A stretch of DNA of 5,451 nt. It comes from Pseudomonadota bacterium (GTDB lineage Bacteria; Pseudomonadota; Gammaproteobacteria; Pseudomonadales; Azotimanducaceae). The notes beneath the pieces were generated by a model that searched no databases, was not told the origin of the DNA, and worked only from the letters and a program-made list of their open reading frames with translations. The position numbers were made by a program, and so were the translations under genes. Positions 1 through 5,451 of this stretch are shown here, piece by piece; position 1 is the first letter of the stretch; every line of letters begins with the position of its first letter. The stretch covers positions 1 to 5,451 of the forward strand of contig JAQCAK010000160.1 of the NCBI GenBank assembly GCA_027621895.1, in the 5' to 3' direction.

Positions 1-356
1 TGGGGATTGTCGGGCGTCGCGTGATAGGTGATGCCCCTGACCTGGCTGCCGTCCGCGAAGCCGATCGCCAGGTCGACGCGTTCGTAGCCGTTTTTTTCCC
101 GGTAATCCAGTTCCTCCAGGATCGCGGTGACCTTCAGGCCGTGAAGCCGGTAGGCCATGCCGTGGCAGATCTCGCCGTACGATTCGATCAGGGTAACGAC
201 CCGGCCGGGTGCCGCGGGTGTGCCGCGATGATCGCCTGAACCCTGCCAGAAGCGGCGCGACCAGCCGTGGATCTGAGCGAGGCGGGCTTCCTCAAAATCG
301 AAACCGGTCTTCCACATGATGGAACCGTAGCCAAACAGCCAGACGTCTTCAGACAT
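1..356 (-). CDS. ChaC-type glutathione-specific gamma-glutamylcyclotransferase (3' end outside window)
   Basis: Cytosolic enzyme family that cleaves glutathione into 5-oxoproline and Cys-Gly. Translating the minus strand from the ATG at 356-354 gives 118 codons that stay open to the window edge. The N-terminus VWLFGYGSIMWK (residues 5-16) carries the YGS gamma-glutamyl-binding loop. The block SRRFWQGSGDHRG (33-45) followed by PGRVVTL (50-56) closely resembles the ChaC2 subgroup. LDYREKNGY (83-91) supplies the catalytic glutamate, Glu87, which corresponds to Glu83 of human ChaC2 by my alignment from memory. ChaC2 proteins are about 180 residues, so roughly a third is missing beyond position 1. 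The start lies one base after the stop of the upstream HAD gene (TGA-T-ATG) and has no good Shine-Dalgarno at normal spacing, so translation is probably coupled to the HAD gene. The family call is secure; physiological substrate preference is inferred from the family. Confidence 0.9.
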   Translation of the reverse strand, partial: MSEDVWLFGYGSIMWKTGFDFEEARLAQIHGWSRRFWQGSGDHRGTPAAPGRVVTLIESYGEICHGMAYRLHGLKVTAILEELDYREKNGYERVDLAIGFADGSQVRGITYHATPDNP

Positions 357-357
357 A

Positions 358-1185
358 TCAGCCGTTGTTGATCCGCCGGATGTAGTCGATGACATCCACC
401 AGGCCTTCTTCCTGGTTGTGACCGCAGACAAATACCGCGGACGCCTGCAGATCCTCATGGCCATTGCCCATGGCGATGCCGTGACCCGCGCGGGTGACCA
501 TTGGCATGTCGTTCAGGTCATCGCCCACGGTGCAGATGTGGTCCGGGTCGATACCCAGGTGTCGGTGCAGCCGGGTGAGGCCATGCCACTTGTCCACGTG
601 GCCCTGGGCGATCTCGCAGTAATGGGAATCCGTCTGGAAATGCCGGACGATGGTGGTGAGATACTGCCGCGGGAATGCGGCGTGAATCTGTGCTGCCATG
701 GCAGCCAGCGCATCGGCGTCGCCGAATGTGCCGCTGACCAGGCAGGGTTCGCCATGGGCCACCAGGTCCTGCTGTTCGATGTAGTCGCGGTTCTCCCGGT
801 AGTAGATATCCATTTCACGGGTGAGTCCCGGACCGTTGTCGATCAGCACGTCGGCGCCGCCGTCGTCGTGGGCGTCCCGCTGGGCGAACAGCGGCAGGCC
901 GTGTTCCCGGGCGATGGCTACCACCGGCCGGATATCGAAGGTTTCCTTGTGCAGGGTGCTCTGGTCCGGATTCTTGACCAGCGCGCCACCGTTGCAGACC
1001 GCGTAGACATCCAGGCCCAGGTTGTCGATGACATACCGGGTGGTGCGATAGCGGCGCCCGGTCGCGATAACGATCTCGACGCCGCTGTCCTGCAGTTCAT
1101 GAAGACCGGCACGGGTCCGGGGCAGAACCTGATGATTTTCCACCGCCAGGGTGCCATCCAGATCCAGAGCGATCATTTTGATCAA
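358..1185 (-). CDS. Cof-type HAD-superfamily (class IIB) phosphatase
   Basis: Predicted cytosolic Mg2+-dependent phosphatase of 275 residues, normal for Cof/YbhA-like HAD hydrolases. All four HAD motifs are visible. Motif I is DLDGT at residues 8-12, with Asp8 as nucleophile and Asp10 as acid/base. Motif II is Thr42 in IATGR. Motif III is Lys199 in GHVDKWHG. Motif IV is GDDLNDMPM at 221-229, with metal-binding aspartates. The stretch between about residues 84 and 190 is the C2 cap that sets substrate choice; I cannot name the substrate. CNGG at 64-67 is also typical. The start is TTG at 1185-1183: an AAGGAGG site lies 8 bases upstream, while the in-frame ATG three codons later would be 17 bases away. 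The gene sits 18 bases after the DUF5916 gene and one base before the ChaC gene, so it is probably the middle gene of a three-gene transcript. Confidence 0.93.
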   Translation of the reverse strand: MIKMIALDLDGTLAVENHQVLPRTRAGLHELQDSGVEIVIATGRRYRTTRYVIDNLGLDVYAVCNGGALVKNPDQSTLHKETFDIRPVVAIAREHGLPLFAQRDAHDDGGADVLIDNGPGLTREMDIYYRENRDYIEQQDLVAHGEPCLVSGTFGDADALAAMAAQIHAAFPRQYLTTIVRHFQTDSHYCEIAQGHVDKWHGLTRLHRHLGIDPDHICTVGDDLNDMPMVTRAGHGIAMGNGHEDLQASAVFVCGHNQEEGLVDVIDYIRRINNG

Positions 1186-1193
1186 GGGGTGAA

Positions 1194-1200
1194 CCTCCTT
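1194..1200 (-). promoter_or_regulatory. Strong Shine-Dalgarno of the HAD phosphatase gene
   Basis: The minus strand reads AAGGAGG here, a near-perfect anti-16S match, followed by 8 bases and then TTG at 1185. This spacing picks the TTG over the ATG at 1176. The site sits in the 18-base gap after the upstream gene's stop. Confidence 0.85.
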
Positions 1201-1203
1201 AAC

Positions 1204-3594
1204 TCAACTACCCAGACGGTAGCGCAGTTTGACCACAAACACATCCACGGCCCGATCTTTCCAGCTGTTACGGAGCAGATCGCTGAAGCTTGCATCGGAC
1301 TCGCTGGGGATGTCCGATCCCCGGGTGTAGACGACGAACAGATCCGAGAGCGGTGCGATTTCCCAGCGGTAGCGAACCTGGAAGGTAAGGGTGCTGATGG
1401 TGAAGTCCCGGTCGCCATTGGCCGGGTTGATGTCGGGCACCAGTGTACCGTCACCCGGGGGAACCTGCAGGCGCCGGCTTTCATCGGCCTTGATGCCGAC
1501 CCATTGCGCGGTCAGGCGCAGCTGTTGCCGCGCACTGATGAAATAGTCGAGCGACAGCCTGGGTTGCCAGAAGGTCGCATCGAAGGTGCCGAGATCGCGA
1601 TCTTCCCACCACAGCAGCCAGGCCTTGCGGGAGCGATAGGCTGTATAGAAAGAGGCGGCGAAGCGGTCGCTGGGTTGCCAGTTGGCCTCCAGTTCCCAGA
1701 AATGCTGTTGCCCGCCCAGTTCCTCGCCGATAAAGAAGTAACCCACGCCCAGTTGCAATGGTTTTGACTGGTCAGTGGCAAAAAAGGCGCCTGTCTGCCA
1801 GCGACCATCGACCCGGAAGTGGCCGTTGCCATCCGTAATAAGGTCGTCCCAGCGCGAGGGGAAATAGTTCAGTTCCGTGAACAGGAAATTGTTGTTCCTG
1901 AATTCACGATCCTGGGCAAAGAAGACGCCACTGCGCACCACCTGGCCAGCGTTGTTGTATTCCTGTGAAAGGGACAGGCTGCTCACCCGGGACTTCAGGT
2001 GAGGCAGATCACCGGACTCGGTCAGACGGAGCCTGTAGCGGGCGCCGATCGCGTCGTTTCGGCGCATGTAGCCGAAATCGTTGATCTCGAGGTTTTCATC
2101 GAAATAATCCAGCGCAAGGCTGTGCTGCAGGCCCTGGCGGGGCGCGTACTTGAGGTCGACGAAACCACCGTGGCCGGTAACGTCGTCCACATCGCTGTAG
2201 AGCAACTGGCCATCAACGCCCCAGCGGCCGTCATCGGCCTGCACGTGGCCATCGATACCGTGGACGATGGCATCCCCCTGGGGATGATCGACCAGCGTGG
2301 ATATCCAGCCAAGCCCGGTACGGGTGTTCCCGGCGGTGGATTCATACAGTAATCGGGCCGCGCCAAACCGGCGGCCATCCTGAACGTCGAAAGCCTGGGC
2401 GTCGTTGATTTCCCCCTCGATTTTGGTGTCGTCCTCGATAGCGGTTAACAAGCCATAGCGCCATCCACTCTGCTGCCCGGTGATCTTGACGGCGCCCTGC
2501 AGTTCGCTGGGCTGGTTGGCTTCAAAATCACTGACATCCAGCCCGGGTATCGATTCGGGCGGGGCGCCGATCCGTCGTGTGTTCACGAGGATGGTAGGGC
2601 TGGCCCTGCCACGTGCATTGACCCTGGGTGTGGTGGTGAAAATCTCCTGGCCTTCCAGGAAAAAAGGCCGCTTCTCTGGCAGGAAAACCTCGACGGATGT
2701 CAGGTTCACAATCACATCGTCGGATTCAACGTTACCGAAATCCGGGTTGGCCGTGGCACTGATCTGCAGGTTGGTGGAGGGCCGCCAGTACAGGTCGAAT
2801 CCGGCCTTGTAGTGGTCTTCATCCTCAATCGCGTCGTAGCCGGCAGAGGCGTAGGGGTAGAAGGTGAACTGCTTTGACGGTTTCAGGTTCTCTACCTCGA
2901 ACTTCTGCAGAGCCGACATGAACAGGTTGCGGGAATCCGGCAGCGCGGGCCAGGTCCAGCGTTCCCCGCGCTGGGCCAGCGACCGGGCCAGGTAAAAACC
3001 CATGGTGCGCTTTGGATCTGCTGACTCCGGCAGGGCCATCATTGACCAGGGCAGGAAAAACTCGACGGAGTAACCCTCGTCATGCTCCGCTGACGCGCCC
3101 TGCCAGGGACCATCCCACTGATTATTGAACTGGCGCTCGGGCAGGATTGTGCCATCGGACACCGTACCGCCCAGGTGAACATCGAAACTGTAGCCGTACA
3201 GGCCGGCGCCGGTTGGATCCAGTGCAAAATAGATGCGGTCGCGCTGCAGCTGCTTGTCCCTTGGCCCGAGCCGCGCAACCAGTGTGTCTTTAGGCTGTTC
3301 AGCCCAGACGCCGATGTACAGACCCCGATCCGTGTAGAAGAAGCGGGCCAGGGTTCTGTAGGGGACTTCCTCCAGGGTATCGGGATAGGTCATGCGCATC
3401 TGGTCGTAGACCGTCAGCCCGGACCAGACATCCTCGTCCAGCTTGCCGTCGATCTTGATGTTGATGCCGGCTTGATCGAACTTTTTGAAGGTCAGTGTCG
3501 GGAGCGCGAAGGTGTTCGCGACCGCGGCGAGCAGCGGTTCGCTGAACAGCACAGGTAACAGGCAGAGCACCAGCAGGGCGGTTGATCGAATCAT
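1204..3594 (-). CDS. Exported CBM9-like / DUF5916 domain protein, probable outer-membrane beta-barrel
   Basis: A 796-residue protein of unknown molecular function. Residues 1-26 form a Sec signal peptide: Arg3, a hydrophobic core at 6-17, and a likely signal peptidase I cleavage after AVA at 24-26. Residues about 45-235 look like a carbohydrate-binding family 9-like beta-sandwich: KIDGKLDEDVW (47-57) is its usual opening, with LYIGVWAE (92-99) and GYSVEFFLPW (174-183) typical later strands. From about 240 to the end is DUF5916, with the family signature ATANPDFGNVE (280-290) followed by LPEKRPFFLEGQEIF (305-319). The C-terminal half is rich in alternating aromatic and polar strands (for example GYFFIGEEL, FWELEANWQ, DVFVVKLRYRL), as expected for an outer-membrane barrel, although it ends in Ser, not Phe. 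ATG at 3594 is the only plausible start before an upstream in-frame stop; no clear Shine-Dalgarno is visible. Sugar binding and membrane location are inferred from family. Confidence 0.9.
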   Translation of the reverse strand: MIRSTALLVLCLLPVLFSEPLLAAVANTFALPTLTFKKFDQAGINIKIDGKLDEDVWSGLTVYDQMRMTYPDTLEEVPYRTLARFFYTDRGLYIGVWAEQPKDTLVARLGPRDKQLQRDRIYFALDPTGAGLYGYSFDVHLGGTVSDGTILPERQFNNQWDGPWQGASAEHDEGYSVEFFLPWSMMALPESADPKRTMGFYLARSLAQRGERWTWPALPDSRNLFMSALQKFEVENLKPSKQFTFYPYASAGYDAIEDEDHYKAGFDLYWRPSTNLQISATANPDFGNVESDDVIVNLTSVEVFLPEKRPFFLEGQEIFTTTPRVNARGRASPTILVNTRRIGAPPESIPGLDVSDFEANQPSELQGAVKITGQQSGWRYGLLTAIEDDTKIEGEINDAQAFDVQDGRRFGAARLLYESTAGNTRTGLGWISTLVDHPQGDAIVHGIDGHVQADDGRWGVDGQLLYSDVDDVTGHGGFVDLKYAPRQGLQHSLALDYFDENLEINDFGYMRRNDAIGARYRLRLTESGDLPHLKSRVSSLSLSQEYNNAGQVVRSGVFFAQDREFRNNNFLFTELNYFPSRWDDLITDGNGHFRVDGRWQTGAFFATDQSKPLQLGVGYFFIGEELGGQQHFWELEANWQPSDRFAASFYTAYRSRKAWLLWWEDRDLGTFDATFWQPRLSLDYFISARQQLRLTAQWVGIKADESRRLQVPPGDGTLVPDINPANGDRDFTISTLTFQVRYRWEIAPLSDLFVVYTRGSDIPSESDASFSDLLRNSWKDRAVDVFVVKLRYRLGS

Positions 3595-3615
3595 GGATAG
3601 ACGGGCTTCGGTTAG

Positions 3616-3641
3616 TGACCTGTGATACCTGGCTGACCTGT
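3616..3641. repeat. Direct repeat of TGACCTGT, 18-base period
   Basis: TGACCTGT occurs at 3616-3623 and again at 3634-3641 in the divergent intergenic region, 22 to 47 bases upstream of the DUF5916 start codon. It could be a pair of regulator half-sites close to the minus-strand promoter. The repeat itself is certain; function is a guess, and two copies of an 8-mer may be chance. Confidence 0.35.
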
Positions 3642-3652
3642 CTGATTCCGGT

Positions 3653-3662
3653 ATCCGCGGAT
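3653..3662. other. Perfect 10-base palindrome in the divergent intergenic region
   Basis: ATCCGCGGAT is identical to its reverse complement and lies 6 bases before a -10-like hexamer at 3669. The location would suit an operator for a dimeric regulator of either gene group. No regulator gene is in the window, and a single 10-base palindrome is weak evidence. Confidence 0.3.
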
Positions 3663-3668
3663 GCAGGC

Positions 3669-3674
3669 TAGAAT
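3669..3674 (+). promoter_or_regulatory. Possible -10 element for the hydrolase-crotonase pair
   Basis: TAGAAT matches the sigma-70 -10 consensus at five of six bases. At 17-base spacing the upstream hexamer is TTCCGG (3646-3651), which matches TTGACA only at its first two bases, and there is no TG extension. Transcription from here would begin near 3681 and leave a leader of about 68 bases. I found no convincing promoter for the minus-strand group in the same interval. Confidence 0.25.
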
Positions 3675-3692
3675 AGGTACTCCCTCACAAGG

Positions 3693-3712
3693 CTTTCCGG
3701 CCGTTCGGAAAG
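3693..3712 (+). other. Inverted repeat / leader hairpin upstream of the hydrolase
   Basis: CTTTCCG (3693-3699) and CGGAAAG (3706-3712) are exact reverse complements separated by 6 bases, with a possible extra G-T pair inside. No T-run follows on the plus strand, so it is a poor intrinsic terminator. It may be a stem in the leader of the plus-strand transcript or an operator. The structure is seen; function is not known. Confidence 0.4.
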
Positions 3713-3736
3713 TGCGCGAAGTTTACTGCAAATATC

Positions 3737-3741
3737 GGAGG
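3737..3741 (+). promoter_or_regulatory. Shine-Dalgarno of the alpha/beta hydrolase
   Basis: GGAGG followed by 7 bases and TTG at 3749. It decides the start: the first in-frame ATG is at 3806, too far away, and would remove the first 19 residues. Confidence 0.8.
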
Positions 3742-3748
3742 TTAGCCA

Positions 3749-4555
3749 TTGCCCAGCTGGCTGAAAGACGCCTGGCAGGCGTTCGGACTGCGCGTTATCA
3801 ACCTGATGGCGAGGCAGGGAGTCGCACCCGTTGAGATCCACTTTGGTGAGCATGATCGCGAATCCCTGGACTGGTATACCGTGGACAAGCGGGCGCCCAA
3901 CGTTGTTTTTATCTATGGCGGTAACTGGCGATCCGGGCGCAAGGAAGACTACCGGTTCGTGGCGGATACCCTGACCGGTATGGGCTGCAATGTCGCGGTG
4001 CCCGATTTTCCGCTTTACCCGAATGCCCGGTTCAATGACATCCTGGCCGGGGTGACCCGTGCAGTGGAGCATGTGCTCAGTAACGTCGATGCTACCGGCC
4101 CGATCATCCTGATGGGACATTCATCCGGCGCCCAGATGGCGGCCCTGCTGGCGCTGAATCCCGCGCTGCTGCAATCGCGGGACAGGATTGCAGCCATGAT
4201 CGGGCTGTCTGGCCCTTACGATTTCTTTCCGTTTACCGAGGACGATCACTGGGACTTGTTTGCACCGGAGGATCACTATCCGGCCTCACAGCCGGTGAAC
4301 TATGTGCGGGCGGATGCCCCGGAGCTTTACCTGCTGCACGGTGAAAATGACACCCGTGTCCGGCGGGGACACTCCAGGAGCCTGATGGAAAAGCAGCAGG
4401 CAGCCGGTGGGCTGGCTTCCAGAGAGGTCTACCCCGGCATGGGTCACGTGGATGCGGTGGTATCCTTCTCGCGTATACACCGTCGCAATAATCCGCTGAT
4501 ACGTGATATACAGAGGTTTATAACCCAGCGATTTTTTGATGAACCACCGATATAA
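3749..4555 (+). CDS. Alpha/beta hydrolase (carboxylesterase/BD-FAE-like)
   Basis: Predicted cytosolic serine hydrolase of 268 residues with no signal peptide. It is expected to cleave carboxylic esters or related acyl bonds, with substrate unknown. The oxyanion-hole motif is YGGNW at 56-60, where many relatives of the HSL, BD-FAE and kynurenine-formamidase type have HGG. The PDFPLYP stretch at 85-91 matches the usual PDYRLYP. The nucleophile elbow is GHSSG at 123-127 with Ser125. The acid is Asp201 in HGENDTRV and the histidine is His233 in GMGHVD, so the triad is complete and in the expected order. The start is TTG, supported by GGAGG 7 bases upstream. Its TAA stop is 12 bases before the GTG of the crotonase gene, so the two are very likely cotranscribed. 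The gene diverges from the DUF5916 gene across a 154-base gap. The fold is secure; esterase versus amidase or formamidase activity cannot be decided here. Confidence 0.9.
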   Translation: MPSWLKDAWQAFGLRVINLMARQGVAPVEIHFGEHDRESLDWYTVDKRAPNVVFIYGGNWRSGRKEDYRFVADTLTGMGCNVAVPDFPLYPNARFNDILAGVTRAVEHVLSNVDATGPIILMGHSSGAQMAALLALNPALLQSRDRIAAMIGLSGPYDFFPFTEDDHWDLFAPEDHYPASQPVNYVRADAPELYLLHGENDTRVRRGHSRSLMEKQQAAGGLASREVYPGMGHVDAVVSFSRIHRRNNPLIRDIQRFITQRFFDEPPI

Positions 4556-4556
4556 A

Positions 4557-4561
4557 GGGAG
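4557..4561 (+). promoter_or_regulatory. Shine-Dalgarno of the crotonase gene
   Basis: GGGAG in the 12-base gap after the hydrolase stop, 6 bases before the GTG at 4568. The next in-frame ATG falls at codon 30, inside the conserved crotonase N-terminal region (NRPERMNA), so GTG is the sensible start. Confidence 0.7.
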
Positions 4562-4567
4562 AAGAGT

Positions 4568-5383
4568 GTGGCACTAACTGAATCCAGTACCAGCGACCTG
4601 CTGGTAGAAACCAAAGGGCGTATTGCTGTTCTGACACTGAACCGCCCGGAACGCATGAACGCCATCAGCGGCGAGATGCTGAACGAGCTCTCGAAGAAGA
4701 TCACCGAGGCAAGCGAGGACCCGGATATCCGCTGCATCGTGCTGACAGGCGCCGGCCGTGGATTCTGCGCGGGCCTGGACCTGGTCGACGTGGGCCAGGG
4801 CGGCATCGGTTCAGGCAGCGGCGGCAGCAATCGACCCAAGCGCCTGTTCGACCTGCGTAACGCACCGATCAATGTCATGTGGAACATCGACAAGCCGATT
4901 GTCTGCGCGCTGAATGGTGCGGCGGCAGGCTACGGCATGGACGTCGCGTTACTCTGCGATATCCGCGTGGCCGGCGAATCCGCCAAGATGGCGGCCGTGA
5001 CGGCCAAGCGTAACGTGGTTCCGGAAAGTGGGGGCACCTGGCTGCTGCCTCGACTGATCGGCTGGGCGAAGGCATCTGAGCTGTACTATCGTGGCCGCGT
5101 TGTTGAAGCACAGGAGTGCCTGGAACTGGGCCTGGTCAACACCGTGGTACCGGACGACAAGTGTCTGGAAACTGCCATGGAATGGGCAGAAGAGATTGCC
5201 GACAACGCCCCGATGGCCGTGCAGACCACCAAGCGCATGATGCGCATGGGCCTGGACTACAACTACGACACGGCGGTAGACCACCTGATGGTACACCTGA
5301 ACACCATGTTCCAGAGTGAAGACTTCAAGGAAGGTGTGCAGGCGTTCCTGGAACGCCGCAAGCCGGAGTTCACCGGTCGATAG
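4568..5383 (+). CDS. Enoyl-CoA hydratase/isomerase (crotonase) family protein
   Basis: A 271-residue cytosolic acyl-CoA enzyme of usual family length. The N-terminal block LTLNRPERMNAIS (22-34) is typical. The first oxyanion-hole segment is GFCAGLDL (65-72) and the second is NGAAAGYGMDVALLCD (116-131). The C-terminal SEDFKEGVQAFLERRKPEFTG pattern at 250-270 is also characteristic. Aligned by eye to rat enoyl-CoA hydratase, the Glu144 position is Asp125 and the Glu164 position is Thr145, so the classical hydratase pair is not intact. Instead VPESGGTWLLPR (151-162) places Glu153 where isomerase-type relatives such as PaaG carry an acid residue. A double-bond isomerase or another crotonase reaction is therefore at least as likely as simple hydration. 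A Gly/Ser-rich segment (77-88) forms a probable flexible loop after the first oxyanion strand. The start is GTG, and the stop is TAG directly followed by TGA. It is probably cotranscribed with the hydrolase upstream. Confidence 0.92.
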   Translation: MALTESSTSDLLVETKGRIAVLTLNRPERMNAISGEMLNELSKKITEASEDPDIRCIVLTGAGRGFCAGLDLVDVGQGGIGSGSGGSNRPKRLFDLRNAPINVMWNIDKPIVCALNGAAAGYGMDVALLCDIRVAGESAKMAAVTAKRNVVPESGGTWLLPRLIGWAKASELYYRGRVVEAQECLELGLVNTVVPDDKCLETAMEWAEEIADNAPMAVQTTKRMMRMGLDYNYDTAVDHLMVHLNTMFQSEDFKEGVQAFLERRKPEFTGR

Positions 5384-5400
5384 TGATTGGTCGAATCGCA

Positions 5401-5417
5401 TGCCCGGTTAACGGGCA
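5401..5417 (+). other. Short hairpin after the crotonase gene
   Basis: TGCCCG (5401-5406) and CGGGCA (5412-5417) pair perfectly around a 5-base loop, 17 bases after the stop codon. No T-run follows, so it is not a standard intrinsic terminator by itself. It may protect the mRNA 3' end or belong to a composite terminator with the next hairpin. Confidence 0.4.
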
Positions 5418-5426
5418 GGGGCTGTA

Positions 5427-5451
5427 CGACATCACCCCCCAGGTGGTGTCG
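5427..5451 (+). terminator. Strong hairpin at window edge, possible intrinsic terminator
   Basis: CGACATCACC (5427-5436) and GGTGGTGTCG (5442-5451) form a 10-bp stem with one G-T wobble around a 5-base loop, CCCCA. It lies 43 bases after the crotonase stop, where the end of the transcript is expected. The window ends with the last stem base, so the diagnostic T-run cannot be seen. There is no A-run on the left side, so it would not work as an intrinsic terminator for minus-strand transcription. It could also be part of an inverted repeat. Confidence 0.45.

Noticed and set aside
21..239. 72-codon plus-strand frame at the left edge
   Set aside because: It is antisense to the ChaC coding sequence, whose catalytic motifs are clear, and it shows no motif of its own.
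418..1767. 449-codon open frame on the plus strand
   Set aside because: It lies antisense to the HAD gene and the end of the DUF5916 gene, both with clear family motifs. Its translation shows no recognisable domain, and long antisense frames are common in GC-rich coding DNA.
2649..2669. GGCCTT / AAGGCC hairpin with an A-run
   Set aside because: It lies inside the DUF5916 gene over its most conserved motif (RPFFLEGQEIF), so the symmetry is explained by codon content; it is not a terminator position.
3561..3594. Possible lipoprotein signal at Cys11 of the DUF5916 protein
   Set aside because: The residues before the cysteine (LVL-C) do not fit a lipobox, while an AVA signal peptidase I site follows at 24-26.
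3668..4120. 150-codon minus-strand frame covering the intergenic region and the hydrolase start
   Set aside because: It is mostly antisense to the alpha/beta hydrolase, has no family motif and would conflict with the well-supported TTG start and ribosome site.
4444..4893. 149-codon minus-strand frame across the hydrolase-crotonase junction
   Set aside because: It is antisense to two confident genes and has low-complexity Ser/Pro/Arg composition typical of shadow frames.
1..5451. Mobile element, CRISPR array, tRNA/rRNA or toxin-antitoxin system
   Set aside because: I looked on both strands and found no transposase or integrase, no regularly spaced repeats, no tRNA-like fold and no small paired genes; the gaps are too short to hide one.

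Overview
The window is moderately GC-rich bacterial DNA that is almost entirely coding. It holds five protein genes in two divergent groups. The protein families, short gene spacing and strong Shine-Dalgarno sites fit a Gram-negative proteobacterium. A signal peptide followed by an outer-membrane-type beta-strand protein also points to Gram-negative. A marine or environmental gammaproteobacterium is my guess from the style of the proteins, but no feature proves the class.

Left group, minus strand, reading from 3594 down to 1. First is a 796-residue exported protein with an N-terminal CBM9-like domain and a DUF5916 C-terminal region (1204-3594). After 18 bases comes a Cof-type HAD phosphatase (358-1185, TTG start). 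After a single base comes a ChaC-type glutathione gamma-glutamylcyclotransferase (1-356), which runs off the left edge. The tight spacing suggests one transcript.

Middle, 3595-3748. This is a 154-base divergent intergenic region. It has a 10-base perfect palindrome, a 7-bp hairpin, a duplicated 8-mer and one weak -10-like hexamer, all possible control sites for either side.

Right group, plus strand. An alpha/beta hydrolase (3749-4555, TTG start) is followed after 12 bases by a crotonase-superfamily protein (4568-5383, GTG start). The crotonase keeps the oxyanion-hole motifs but lacks the second glutamate of classical enoyl-CoA hydratase. It has a PESGGT motif that fits an isomerase-like (PaaG/ECI-type) acid-base residue better. 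Two hairpins follow its stop, and the second, stronger one touches the right edge and may be a terminator.

Functionally, the right pair could act on acyl or ester substrates, with the hydrolase releasing an acid and the crotonase working on its CoA ester; this is inference. The left trio joins an envelope protein of unknown role with a phosphatase and a glutathione-degrading enzyme, and no pathway is evident from sequence alone. I see no mobile elements, CRISPR arrays, RNA genes or broken genes. The window mostly looks like ordinary chromosomal sequence, not a new defence or mobile system.
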